Positions 24,755-34,136 of a DNA stretch of 64,000 nt are shown here, in pieces. The notes under the pieces were generated by a model. The model was given only the letters and a program-made list of their open reading frames with translations. It searched no databases and had not been told where the DNA came from. The stretch covers positions 6,324,001 through 6,388,000 of the forward strand of contig NZ_CP114205.1 of assembly GCF_027497495.1 (NCBI RefSeq), given 5' to 3'. Numbering within the stretch: the stretch's first letter is position 1; every line of letters begins with the position of its first letter. A program made the position numbers and the translations under genes. The DNA is from Streptomyces tubercidicus. GTDB lineage: Bacteria > Actinomycetota > Actinomycetes > Streptomycetales > Streptomycetaceae.

Positions 24755-24776
24755 AGCGGGTGAACGGAAAGTGAAC
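24755..24776 (-). promoter_or_regulatory. PHO box (PhoP binding direct repeats) upstream of pit
   Basis: On the minus strand GTTCACTTTCC is followed immediately by GTTCACCCGCT. These are two 11-nt direct-repeat units matching the Streptomyces PhoP consensus, about 50 bp before the pit start. A weaker third unit follows. The remainder of 24706-25006 contains another GTTCAC on the plus strand (about 24809) and no gene. Confidence 0.75.
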
Positions 24777-25006
24777 ACGGACGGGCCTGGTGGTGACGTC
24801 ACCGCAGTGTTCACGCGGAGGCGCCTCCCGCGTCACCTCCGCCTCACCCGTTGGCCAACTTCCTGCGCTGGGCCGCCGATCCGTCACGGACGCGGCTGTC
24901 CCCGTATGGCGGCTACCGTGCGGACGGATCCCCGGCTTACGGTGCCCCGGCCCGCGTACGGTGTCGCGCACCGCATCCGCTTTCGCCGCACCGCGCCGGA
25001 GGATCC

Positions 25007-25675
25007 ATGAAGGACCGCCCCGACGACCTCGCCGCCGCCTGGAGCGAACTGGTCGCCACCGCCCGCAGAACGGTCACCGACGGCCTGGTCGTCGGCACCT
25101 CGGGCAATGTCTCGCGCCGCATCAGGGACCTGGTCCTGGTCACCCCCAGCGGTGTCCCCTACGACCGGCTCGGGCCCGCCGACACCACCGCGGTCGACCT
25201 CGAAGGCCGCCAGATCATCGGCACGCTCCGGCCGACCAGCGAACTCCCGATGCATCTGACGGTCTACCGCAGCACCACCGCCACCGCCGTCGTCCACACC
25301 CACGCCCCGCACGCCACCGCCGTCTCCACCCTCGTCGCCGAACTCCCGCCCATCCACTACATGACCGCGGCACTCGGCGGCCCCGTCCGCGTCGCCCCGT
25401 ACGCCCTGTACGGCAGCGACGAGCTGGCCGCGCACATGGAGGAGGCGCTCCGCGACCGCACCGGCTGTCTGCTGCAGAACCACGGCACCCTCGCCTACGG
25501 GGACAGCCTCGACCAGGCGCTGGACCGCACCGCCCAGCTGGAATGGATGTGCCGGGTGTGGCTCAGCGCCAGCTCCGTACCGGGCCGTACGCCGAACCTG
25601 CTGTCCCCCAGCCAGCTCGACGCGGCCGCCGGCCGGTTGCGCGGCTACGGCCAGCAGGACCGCCACCAGGGCTGA
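25007..25675 (+). CDS. Class II aldolase/adducin-family protein (fuculose-phosphate aldolase-like)
   Basis: The 222-residue protein starts at ATG 25007 with GGAGG five bases upstream. It has the class II aldolase elements: GTSGNVSRR for phosphate binding, TSELPMH with the catalytic glutamate, the zinc ligands in VVHTHAPHA, and a third histidine in LLQNHGTLAYG. Relatives are L-fuculose-1-phosphate aldolase and ribulose-5-phosphate 4-epimerase. It probably cleaves or epimerises a phosphorylated sugar in the cytoplasm, but no sugar kinase or isomerase neighbours define the substrate. Confidence 0.87.
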   Translation: MKDRPDDLAAAWSELVATARRTVTDGLVVGTSGNVSRRIRDLVLVTPSGVPYDRLGPADTTAVDLEGRQIIGTLRPTSELPMHLTVYRSTTATAVVHTHAPHATAVSTLVAELPPIHYMTAALGGPVRVAPYALYGSDELAAHMEEALRDRTGCLLQNHGTLAYGDSLDQALDRTAQLEWMCRVWLSASSVPGRTPNLLSPSQLDAAAGRLRGYGQQDRHQG

Positions 25676-25777
25676 ACACCCGCCCCACACCCGCCCCGGA
25701 GCCGGGCGGGCACCGGCCGGTCACCCGGCCGACTCCGCCCGGTGGCCGCGCCCGGCACCGCTGCGCACACTGGTGAG

Positions 25778-26905
25778 GTGCGCCTGGGTACTGCGGCGGC
25801 CGTCGCCGCCATCACCGTGATAGGTGCCGGGGCGGCCGCCGTGGCGGTCGGCCGGTACGCGAGTGACATTGCCCTGAAACCGGCGCCGGACCAGCCCTTC
25901 CCGGGCGACTCCCGGCTCACCGTGCACACCGCCACCGAGGAGCGCATCGCCCTCACCCGCAGCCTGGCGTCCCTGCGGCCCGGCACCTACGGGCTCACCG
26001 GCTCCGGCTGCCATGCGGTGGTCGGCGATGTCGTCCACGGCATCCCGCATCCCGCCGACGCGGTCGTCCGCCGCCTGATACGGGTCACCCATGGCACCCT
26101 CGGGCCGGGCAACCGGATGTGGCTCACCCCGCAGGTGCACCTCGGCAACCCCCGCCACGCCCTCGGCCTCGACTGCGCCGATGTCGACATCCCCGGCGAA
26201 CTCGGCGCCCTCCCGGCGTGGTTCGTCCCCGGCGTCCGCGACACCTGGGTCATCACCGCACACGGTCTGGGCACCACCCGCGAACACCCCATGGTGGTCA
26301 TGCCGTTCCTGCACCGCCACCGGCTGCCGGTCCTCGACCTGTCCTACCGCAACGACCCCGGCGCCCCGCGCACCTACGACGGCGTCAACCACCTCGGCGG
26401 CACCGAATGGCGCGACCTGGACGCGGCGATCCGCTACGCCCTGCGCCACGGCGCCCGGAACGTCGTCCTCCACGGCTGGTCCACCGGCGCGACCATGGCA
26501 CTGCGCGCCGCCACCCGCTCCGCGCTGCGCGACCGGATCAGCGGCCTCGTCCTGGACTCCCCGGTCCTCGACCGGAACGCCACGGTCCGCGCACTGGCCA
26601 CCGCCCGGCGGGTCCCGCGCGCCCTGCTGCCCCTGGTGGTACGTGCCGCCGAGGGCAGCACCGGCGTGCCCATGGGCCATCCCGCCGACGCCATCGACCC
26701 GGACGAGCTGGAGATCCCCACCCTGCTCTTCCACGGGCCCGACGATCTGATCGCCCCCTGGTCGGCGTCCCGCTCCTTCGCCGCCCGCCGGGCCGACCTG
26801 ATCACGCTGCAAGCGGTCCCGCACGCCCCGCACGCCGCGATGTGGAACGCCGACCCCTCGGGCTACGAAGAGGCGCTGCGGCGCTTCCTCACCCCGCTCA
26901 TGTAG
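25778..26905 (+). CDS. Membrane-anchored alpha/beta hydrolase
   Basis: Starting at GTG 25778, the protein has 375 residues with an N-terminal hydrophobic segment (about residues 4-25, AAVAAITVIGAGAAAVAVG) that is a signal anchor or signal peptide. The hydrolase core shows an oxyanion region VITAHGLGTTREHP, the nucleophile elbow LHGWSTGAT, the acid in LFHGPDDLIAP and the base in VPHAPHAAMW. A -10-like CACACT lies shortly before the start, suggesting a leaderless message; GTG 25742 is an alternative. The substrate is unknown; it may be an esterase or peptidase acting outside the membrane. Confidence 0.8.
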   Translation: MRLGTAAAVAAITVIGAGAAAVAVGRYASDIALKPAPDQPFPGDSRLTVHTATEERIALTRSLASLRPGTYGLTGSGCHAVVGDVVHGIPHPADAVVRRLIRVTHGTLGPGNRMWLTPQVHLGNPRHALGLDCADVDIPGELGALPAWFVPGVRDTWVITAHGLGTTREHPMVVMPFLHRHRLPVLDLSYRNDPGAPRTYDGVNHLGGTEWRDLDAAIRYALRHGARNVVLHGWSTGATMALRAATRSALRDRISGLVLDSPVLDRNATVRALATARRVPRALLPLVVRAAEGSTGVPMGHPADAIDPDELEIPTLLFHGPDDLIAPWSASRSFAARRADLITLQAVPHAPHAAMWNADPSGYEEALRRFLTPLM

Positions 26906-27096
26906 CCCCGGCCCGGCCCCTCGCCGTCGCCCACCGGCCGCCCCCCCGCCACCGGGCCCGGCGCCCCGACGACTCCCCGGCATACGGGGGGACAACTCCC
27001 CTCATCAGGGATGCGTCGGCGAGATGACGTGGCCACGGCAGATCGCAAGCCGGGTTCCGATTGGGCTTTCGGGCCGACAGCGGCAACACTGCTCCT

Positions 27097-28545
27097 GTGA
27101 CGTCCCGTACCCCGCGCGACTCCCGGCTCCGACTCGTCCCCCGTCAACCGGTTGCGGCCGCCCGCCGGGCGGTGACAACCCGGGCCAAGCGCCCGGCGCC
27201 CCGCCCACCCGAGGGCACGCCGCCGCCCGCGGAACTGGCCCGCCAGGCCCGCGCCGTGCTGGCCGGCGCCGCCCGGCTCGCCCGCTGGGCCGACAGCGTC
27301 GGTGCCGGCGCCGCCGGCGGCAGCCTGCGCGCCGGCCCCGACGGAGCGCTGCCGAAGGCCGCCGCGGAACGTGCCGCCGAAGCCCTGGGCCTGACGCCGC
27401 ACCAGGTCCGCACCGACTGGGACCGGGCCCGGCTGGCCGGCCTCGTCGAACTCCACGACGGCCTCGCCCGCCCCGGCTGGCGGCTGCGGGCCTGGGACCG
27501 CGACGACACCGCCGTACTGCGCGGCTGGGTCGCGCTCTTCGACGCCTGGTCGCTGGCCCGCCCCGCACCGGCCGGCGCCGGCCCCGCGATAGTCGCCGAA
27601 GTCGTCGAAGCACTGCCGCAGTTGCTGTCCCTGCTGCATCTGTCGGCCGGACCGGTGCGGCTGCCGGTGCTGCTCGACATGCTCGACCAGCGCGTCGCCG
27701 AACTGCGCACCGAACGCTGCGAGGTCCCCTACGGCCAGGACCCGGCGGCCCCGGGCGGCGCCGACGATGCCGCGGCCGCCGCCGGCGACGCCGCGGGGGC
27801 GTCGCTGGCCGCGCTGCTGGACTGGGCGCTGGACGCCCTGCGGACCGTGGGCGCACTGGTACCGCCGGACGGCGCCGAGGCCGCGCACGAAGCGGCCGAG
27901 GCCCAGCTGACACCGCTCGGCAACTGGTCGGTGTGGGTCAAGCTGGAGCAGATCTGTGTGGCCGCACAGAGCCCGGCCGGCAACATCGAGCAGGCCGCGG
28001 AGGCCATGCTCCGCGGCTGCGCCCGGCTCACCCCGGGACCGGCCCGCGCCGAATACCGCGCCTGGCTCGCCGCCCGCTCCGTCGGCGCGGCCGTCGAGGA
28101 GCTGCTGACCGTGGCCCGCGGCGAGGACGCGCTGCTGCGCGGCCTGGCCTTCGAGGCGCTGCGGGCCGTCGGCGCACCGGCCGAGGCCGCCGTGCGGGCC
28201 GCCGCCGACGAACCGGGCCTGCGGCCGTACGCCCTGCTGTGGCTGGTCGAGCACGAGGGCGGCGACCCGGAGACCGCGCCCGACGTGCTCACCCGCGAGG
28301 AATCGACCTGGCTGTGGGTCGACACGGCGGCCGCCGTCGCCGACCACGGCGAGACCCAGCTGCTCGTACGGCACCTCGACTCGGCGGTCCAGGGCTCGGT
28401 CCCCCGCCTCCTGGAGGAGGTCCGCGCCGTCGGACACCCCCGGACGGTCCAGGTACTGGTCGCCCTGGCCGCGGCCCACCCGGACCCGGCCCTCGCGAAG
28501 GCCGTGCGGCGGGCGGCGTTCCAAGTCCACACGGGTGGGGTCTGA
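27097..28545 (+). CDS. Conserved hypothetical protein, helical repeat (HEAT-like)
   Basis: I do not recognise a named family. The 482-residue soluble protein has an Arg-rich start, a region about residues 40-130 with a possible winged-helix look (GLTPHQVRTDWDRARLAGLVEL), an Ala/Gly-rich central insert (about 215-235), and a C-terminal half of short amphipathic helices (LLRGLAFEALRAVG, TVQVLVALAAAHPDPALAKAV) like HEAT or leucine-rich-variant repeats. GTG 27097 is preceded by AACACT six bases upstream, so it may be leaderless. It is followed by a strong hairpin. A nucleic-acid or protein scaffold role is only a guess. Confidence 0.7.
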   Translation: MTSRTPRDSRLRLVPRQPVAAARRAVTTRAKRPAPRPPEGTPPPAELARQARAVLAGAARLARWADSVGAGAAGGSLRAGPDGALPKAAAERAAEALGLTPHQVRTDWDRARLAGLVELHDGLARPGWRLRAWDRDDTAVLRGWVALFDAWSLARPAPAGAGPAIVAEVVEALPQLLSLLHLSAGPVRLPVLLDMLDQRVAELRTERCEVPYGQDPAAPGGADDAAAAAGDAAGASLAALLDWALDALRTVGALVPPDGAEAAHEAAEAQLTPLGNWSVWVKLEQICVAAQSPAGNIEQAAEAMLRGCARLTPGPARAEYRAWLAARSVGAAVEELLTVARGEDALLRGLAFEALRAVGAPAEAAVRAAADEPGLRPYALLWLVEHEGGDPETAPDVLTREESTWLWVDTAAAVADHGETQLLVRHLDSAVQGSVPRLLEEVRAVGHPRTVQVLVALAAAHPDPALAKAVRRAAFQVHTGGV

Positions 28546-28678
28546 TTCCCACGTTTTCGGCTGTCCCGCCGTGGTTGTTGCTCGCCGTTTGTGGCCCGCT
28601 TCGCGGTGCCCCCGCCGTTGCGCCTGCGGCGGGCCGGGTCCGCTGCGCGGGGCTGTCGGGGTGCGGTGACGGACCTCC

Positions 28679-28727
28679 GCGGGTGGGTGTCCGGACTGCT
28701 GCGCTTTACGTCCGGACACCCACCCGC
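28679..28727. terminator. Long perfect hairpin after the HEAT-like gene
   Basis: GCGGGTGGGTGTCCGGAC (28679-28696) and an exact 18-bp complement (28710-28727) enclose a 13-nt loop. It lies 134 bp after the stop at 28545 and about 110 bp before the ABC-F leader promoter. It lacks a T tract but is stable enough to separate the two transcripts. Confidence 0.7.
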
Positions 28728-28835
28728 TCCGGCCCGTCCCCTCCCGTTGGGGGTGAGGGAGAGGCCGGTGGGGGTGTATGTGGCTGGTCGGGTGCACCGT
28801 GACATGGGCGGGAAAAACTACTTGCCCCGGCCCGT

Positions 28836-28841
28836 TAGACT
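28836..28841 (+). promoter_or_regulatory. -10 element for the leader-peptide/ABC-F transcript
   Basis: TAGACT fits TANNNT and is 7 nt before the ATG of the 8-codon leader peptide, so the transcript probably starts at the leader ATG. The -35 region is not obvious. Confidence 0.55.
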
Positions 28842-28848
28842 GCCTCGT

Positions 28849-28875
28849 ATGGCAGTTCTCCCTTGGGTTCATTAG
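28849..28875 (+). CDS. Leader peptide MAVLPWVH upstream of ABC-F gene
   Basis: ATG 28849 opens an eight-codon frame (MAVLPWVH) ending in TAG at 28873-28875, 63 nt before the ABC-F start. It follows a -10 box by 7 nt and has no ribosome-binding site, so it should be translated as a leaderless peptide. Its stop codon overlaps the first arm of a hairpin (GACGGCG). Short leader ORFs before ABC-F ribosome-protection genes typically sense antibiotic-stalled ribosomes; that function is inferred here. Confidence 0.6.
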   Translation: MAVLPWVH

Positions 28876-28917
28876 ACGGCGTAGCCCGCTCTCGGACCGT
28901 CCGTCCAATCCGCCGTC
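28874..28917 (+). promoter_or_regulatory. Candidate attenuator hairpins between leader peptide and ABC-F
   Basis: GACGGCG starts within the leader stop codon region and can pair with CGCCGTC ending at 28917, or its GACGG can pair with CCGTC near 28900-28904. These are mutually exclusive stems. A T run (TTTTT, 28932-28936) follows before the GTG start. This is a layout expected of ribosome-mediated attenuation; no folding calculation has been done. Confidence 0.5.
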
Positions 28918-28938
28918 TTCCTGCCCTGGAGTTTTTCC

Positions 28939-30537
<1,599 letters not shown>

Positions 30538-30545
30538 CCGCGGCG

Positions 30546-30590
30546 GATGGATCATGCCGTATGGATCATTCGGCCGATGTGTGATCCATC
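30546..30590. promoter_or_regulatory. GATC cluster with inverted repeat upstream of gbn
   Basis: Three GATC sites (30550, 30564, 30583) fall within 37 bp. GATGGATCA (30546-30554) is the exact inverse of TGATCCATC (30582-30590). A fourth GATC in a TGATCA palindrome lies at 30830, 42 bp before the gbn start. Gbn-type proteins bind GATC-containing DNA, so autoregulation is plausible. Confidence 0.5.
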
Positions 30591-30628
30591 ATCTGAGTGA
30601 GAACGGCTCGTACACCGGCGAGTCTGCG

Positions 30629-30666
30629 GCGACGGCCGGGTCCTGGGGGCCCGGCCGTCGCCTTTT
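30629..30666 (+). terminator. Rho-independent terminator of the ABC-F gene
   Basis: GCGACGGCCGGG (30629-30640) pairs perfectly with CCCGGCCGTCGC (30650-30661) across a 9-nt loop and is followed by CTTTT. It is a canonical intrinsic terminator about 90 bp after the ABC-F stop. Confidence 0.85.
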
Positions 30667-30871
30667 CGGCCACACACCACCTGACCTGCCACTTCTCGCG
30701 GGCGGCCGGCCGCGGGCGGCCTCCGGCACTGTCGGAATCAGGGGTTCCGGCCCGTATGAACGGGCGTCCGCATGCAAACGATGTCGTATCGACCTTGCGG
30801 AATGGGTGGCCAGGAAGCCGGGGAGGGGTGATCATGAGAGTCCAGAGCGCACTTCCCACGAGGAGGCACGG

Positions 30872-31093
30872 GTGGCCGAGACTCTGAAGAAGGGCAGCCG
30901 GGTAACCGGCGCCGCGCGCGAGAAGCTCGCGGCAGACCTGAAGAAGAAGTACGACTCCGGTGCGAGCATCCGGGCGCTGGCCGAGGAAACCGGCCGCTCC
31001 TACGGATTCGTGCACCGGATGCTCAGCGAATCCGGTGTGGTCCTGCGCGGTCGCGGCGGAGCCACGAGGGGCAAGAAGGCCACATCGGCCTGA
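30872..31093 (+). CDS. gbn: GATC-binding nucleoid-associated protein Gbn (small HTH protein)
   Basis: The 73-residue basic protein starts at GTG 30872 with AGGAGG 5 bp upstream. It is one helix-turn-helix (ADLKKKYDSGASIRALAEET, then GRSYGFVHRMLSESG) with a basic tail (GRGGATRGKKATSA). Size, sequence and position between an ABC-F gene and an enoyl-CoA hydratase match S. coelicolor SCO1839, described as a nucleoid-associated protein that binds GATC sequences and affects sporulation and antibiotic production. It is expected to be abundant and to organise DNA locally. The match is from memory, not a database search. Confidence 0.85.
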   Translation: MAETLKKGSRVTGAAREKLAADLKKKYDSGASIRALAEETGRSYGFVHRMLSESGVVLRGRGGATRGKKATSA

Positions 31094-31206
31094 CGGCCGC
31101 GACTCCGGGTGCAGCGGTGTCCCCCCGGTCGACGCAGCAGTCGACCGGGAGGTTACCGTGCAGTCACTTACGCACGCAGGTGCGGCTGGCTGACTCGGAG
31201 GCGCTG

Positions 31207-31986
31207 ATGACTCTGCTCGACAAGGACGGTGTGCGACTCACCGTGGACGGTGCGATCGCCACGGTGACCCTCGCCAACGCGGCCAAGCGCAATGCGCAGT
31301 CGCCCGCCATGTGGCGGGCGCTTGCCGAAGCGGGGTCGCTGCTGCCGGGAAACGTTCGGATCGCGGTGCTGCGCGGTGAGGGCCAGTCCTTCTCCGCGGG
31401 CCTCGACCGTCAGGCGTTCACACCCGAAGGCTTCGATGGCGAGCCGTCGTTCATCGATCTGGCGCGCGGCACGGACAGCGCACTGGACGCCACCATCGCC
31501 GAGTACCAGGAAGCATTCACCTGGTGGCGGCGCAATGACCTGGTGTCCATCGCCGCCGTGCAGGGGCATGCCATCGGTGCCGGTTTCCAGCTGGCGCTGG
31601 CCTGCGATCTGCGGGTGGTCGCGCCGGACGTCCAGTTCGCCATGCGCGAGACCAGCCTGGGACTCGTACCGGACCTGACCGGTACCCACCCGCTGGTCGG
31701 GCTGGTGGGCTACGCCCGCGCGCTGGAGATCTGCGCCACCGGGCGCTTTGTGCATGCCGAGGAGGCCGAGCGGATCGGCCTCGCCAACCTTGTGGTGCCC
31801 GGCGACCAACTCGATGCCACCGTGGCCGACTTGGCGGCCGCGCTCACCGCCGCGCCGCGCGATGCCGTCATCGAGACCAAGGCCCTGCTGGCCGGCGCCG
31901 CGGGCCGTACGTATGAGGAGCAGCGCCGCGCCGAACGGGCCGCCCAGGCGCGCCGGCTGCGTGACCTCGCGGGCGTGGGGGAGTAG
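31207..31986 (+). CDS. Enoyl-CoA hydratase/isomerase family protein
   Basis: The 259-residue crotonase-fold protein starts at ATG 31207 with GGAGG six bases upstream. The CoA-binding and oxyanion motifs are FSAGLDRQAF and VQGHAIGAGFQLALACDLRV. The first catalytic glutamate position lies in RETSLGLVPDLTGTHPLVGLVG, where the region is typical of hydratases, though the second acidic residue is not obvious. It is probably a beta-oxidation or polyketide-precursor enzyme. It is monocistronic as far as can be seen, 113 bp after gbn. Confidence 0.87.
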   Translation: MTLLDKDGVRLTVDGAIATVTLANAAKRNAQSPAMWRALAEAGSLLPGNVRIAVLRGEGQSFSAGLDRQAFTPEGFDGEPSFIDLARGTDSALDATIAEYQEAFTWWRRNDLVSIAAVQGHAIGAGFQLALACDLRVVAPDVQFAMRETSLGLVPDLTGTHPLVGLVGYARALEICATGRFVHAEEAERIGLANLVVPGDQLDATVADLAAALTAAPRDAVIETKALLAGAAGRTYEEQRRAERAAQARRLRDLAGVGE

Positions 31987-32075
31987 CACCCGCCGGAGGT
32001 ACGGGACCGTTTCGCGTTCACGTACCCGGAGCCGCCCGGCCGCGCGCCCACAGGCATGCCCGGCCCGGCGGCTCG

Positions 32076-32831
32076 TCAGCTCTCCTCCACCGCCGTGACC
32101 AGCACGGCGACCGTTGAGGTGGCGGGCTGCGCGGCCGTTACCGCCTCCCGTACGGCGCAGGCGACGTCCAGCGCCCGGTGGCCGGGTGCGGTCGCCAGCT
32201 GGATCAGCGCATGCCCGTCCGTCAGCCGGACCGCACGGGACGGTCCGCCGAGCAGCGGCGCCAGCCGGGCCACGCCCGCGACGCCCCGCGCGACGGCGGC
32301 GATGCCTGCCGGACCCTCCTGGGGCCCGCCGGCCCGGTCAGTGGCACCGGTCCGGTCGCCCGTTGGGGGCGCGGCGGGCGGCACGTCCCCCCGGGGCGCG
32401 GTACGGGATGGCGCGGTCCGCGCCGTCACCTCTTCCGCTTCCAGCAGGCCGCTGACCCGCAGGTCCACCACGCCCACCACCAGCCCCAGCTCCCGGATCG
32501 ACGCCTCCAGCAGGGCCGCGCGTACCTGGTCGGCGAGCACGGGCAGCGGGCGGTCGGCGACCGCGGCGAAGTCCGCCTCGATCCGCAGCGGGCCGGGCGG
32601 CAGGGCGCTCGGCGGCGCCGGCACCGTCGGTTCCGGGGCCCGGCCGGGGTCCGCGACGGACAGCCGCAGCGAGCCGATGCGGATCCCGGGCGGTGTCCCT
32701 GCGGCCGCCCGCAGCGCCCCGGCGGCCGCCTGCTCGGTGATCCATGACCCGTCGGCGGGCCCGCCGAGCGGCAGCAGCCGGCCGATCCCGAGCTGCGTCC
32801 GGACTGTCTGCGCCAACTGGTTCACGGCCAC
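32076..32831 (-). CDS. Asp23-cluster-associated protein (so-called nucleopolyhedrovirus P10 family)
   Basis: From GTG 32831 the protein has 251 residues. Two alpha/beta blocks resemble Asp23/DUF322-like half domains: IRIGSLRLSV...LRIEADFAAVADRPLPVLADQVRAALL, and HALIQLATAPGHRALDVACAVREAV at the C-terminus. They are separated by a Pro/Thr/Gly-rich disordered stretch (about 135-180). It is soluble and has no signal. Similar Streptomyces proteins carry the uninformative P10 name. It is divergent from the Asp23 cluster with about 220 bp between starts, so a functional link to that envelope-stress module is inferred. Confidence 0.65.
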   Translation of the reverse strand: MAVNQLAQTVRTQLGIGRLLPLGGPADGSWITEQAAAGALRAAAGTPPGIRIGSLRLSVADPGRAPEPTVPAPPSALPPGPLRIEADFAAVADRPLPVLADQVRAALLEASIRELGLVVGVVDLRVSGLLEAEEVTARTAPSRTAPRGDVPPAAPPTGDRTGATDRAGGPQEGPAGIAAVARGVAGVARLAPLLGGPSRAVRLTDGHALIQLATAPGHRALDVACAVREAVTAAQPATSTVAVLVTAVEES

Positions 32832-33050
32832 CGCGTCACCCCTTTCCCGGAAGGCCCACGGGCCGTCACCCGGATGTCCCGGACCACGCCCCCAGCCTGC
32901 CGCACACCCGCCCGCACGGCAGGGCGGTGGGTCCGGCGGCGCCGTATGGAGCACTCGCTTGCCGCACCCCCGGAGCATTCCGGACATTCCGGGCCTACTG
33001 TGGGCAACGGAGCGGGCGGACCGCTTCTCCCCGCGGAAAGGGATACGGCG

Positions 33051-33506
33051 ATGAGCGAGAGCCAGCAGCACGCAGAGGGACCCAGGGCGCCCGTCAAACG
33101 GGGTGGCGGCGACCCCGCGACCCGGGGGCGGACCACCATCGCCGACGGTGTCGTGGAGAAGATCGCCGGTCTGGCGGCCCGGGACGTCCTCGGCGTGCAT
33201 GCCATGGGCAGCGGCCTCGCCCGTACGATCGGCGCCGTACGGGACCGGGTGCCCGGCGGCGGCCGGTCCGCGACCCAGGGCGTCAAGGCCGAGGTCGGCG
33301 AGGTGCAGACCGCGCTGGACCTGGAGATCGTGGTCGACTACGGCGTCGCCATCGCCGATGTCGCCCGGTCGGTCCGGGAGAACGTCATCTCCGCCGTGGA
33401 GCGGATGACGGGCCTGGAGGTCGTCGAGGTCAATATCGCGGTCAGCGACGTCAAGCTGCCCGACGAAGCAGACGAAGAAGAGGAATCGGAGCCCCGGCTC
33501 CAGTAG
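33051..33506 (+). CDS. Asp23/Gls24 family envelope stress response protein
   Basis: The 151-residue protein starts at ATG 33051 after GAAAGGGA. The Asp23 core spans about residues 33-135: TTIADGVVEKIAGLAARDVLGVHAMG, VGEVQTALDLEIVVDYGVAI, VRENVISAVERMTGLEVVEVNIAVSDV are the family blocks in order. The C-terminus is acidic (DEADEEEESE). Asp23 proteins are abundant, membrane-associated through a small anchor, and linked to cell-envelope stress. It is the first of five same-strand genes (33051-35423) that look like an operon. Confidence 0.88.
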   Translation: MSESQQHAEGPRAPVKRGGGDPATRGRTTIADGVVEKIAGLAARDVLGVHAMGSGLARTIGAVRDRVPGGGRSATQGVKAEVGEVQTALDLEIVVDYGVAIADVARSVRENVISAVERMTGLEVVEVNIAVSDVKLPDEADEEEESEPRLQ

Positions 33507-33542
33507 CCGGGCCCGTCCGGAGTGGCAGCGAAGGAGCGCACG

Positions 33543-33737
33543 ATGAGCATGGCTGTGGCCGGCCTCTTGGCCGGCATGGTGCTGGGCTTCGCCGGATTCT
33601 TCGGTGGCTTCGGCGCTTTCATCCTGGTGGCGGCGCTGGGCGCCATCGGGTTCGTGGCCGGCAGGTTCCTCGACGGGGACGTGACAGCCGGCGAATTCTT
33701 CCGTCAGCGCAGCGGCGACCGCGACCGGCGGCGGTGA
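33543..33737 (+). CDS. Small membrane protein of the Asp23 cluster
   Basis: The 64-residue protein begins at ATG 33543 after GAAGGAG. It is mostly one long or two short hydrophobic helices (residues 3-45, AGLLAGMVLGFAGFFGGFGAFILV), followed by a charged tail (FFRQRSGDRDRRR). Its position between two Asp23 paralogues suggests a membrane anchor or partner, as small membrane proteins do in Firmicutes asp23 operons. No domain name is recognised. Confidence 0.78.
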   Translation: MSMAVAGLLAGMVLGFAGFFGGFGAFILVAALGAIGFVAGRFLDGDVTAGEFFRQRSGDRDRRR

Positions 33738-33743
33738 GGCCGG

Positions 33744-34136
33744 GTGGCGACGGTGTCCCCGCCCGCCGCTGCCACCGCCGTACCGGCGGGTGAGCGGGGC
33801 GCGACCAGAATCGCCGACCGGGTGGTGGCGAAGATCGCCGCACGCGCCGCCCGGGAGGCGCTGCGCCAGGAGTCCCCGCGCGCCCGTACGGACGCCCACG
33901 CGACGGTGACCATCCACCCGCGCGACGACCAGCAGCGCTTCGGTGAGGCGCGGGTGCGGATCGCCGTGGAGCTGGGCTACCCCTCCGACATCGGCGGACA
34001 GTGCCGGGTGGTGCGCCGCCATGTCACCGAGCGGGTCACGGAGTTGGCGAACATGACGGTGCCCGAGGTCGCGGTGGAGGTCGAGCGGCTGCACTCCCCG
34101 CTGCTGGACCGTACGGACCGCGGGAGGGTGCGATGA
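33744..34136 (+). CDS. Asp23/Gls24 family protein (second paralogue)
   Basis: The 130-residue protein has TRIADRVVAKIAARAAREAL at the start, a central VTIHPRDDQQRFGEARVRIAVELGYPSDIGG block split here by a charged segment, and VRRHVTERVTELANMTVPEVAVEVERL at the end. This order matches a minimal Asp23 domain. GTG 33744 lies 6 bp after the previous stop; GTG 33753 is an alternative. Its stop overlaps the next start (ATGA). Confidence 0.8.
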   Translation: MATVSPPAAATAVPAGERGATRIADRVVAKIAARAAREALRQESPRARTDAHATVTIHPRDDQQRFGEARVRIAVELGYPSDIGGQCRVVRRHVTERVTELANMTVPEVAVEVERLHSPLLDRTDRGRVR

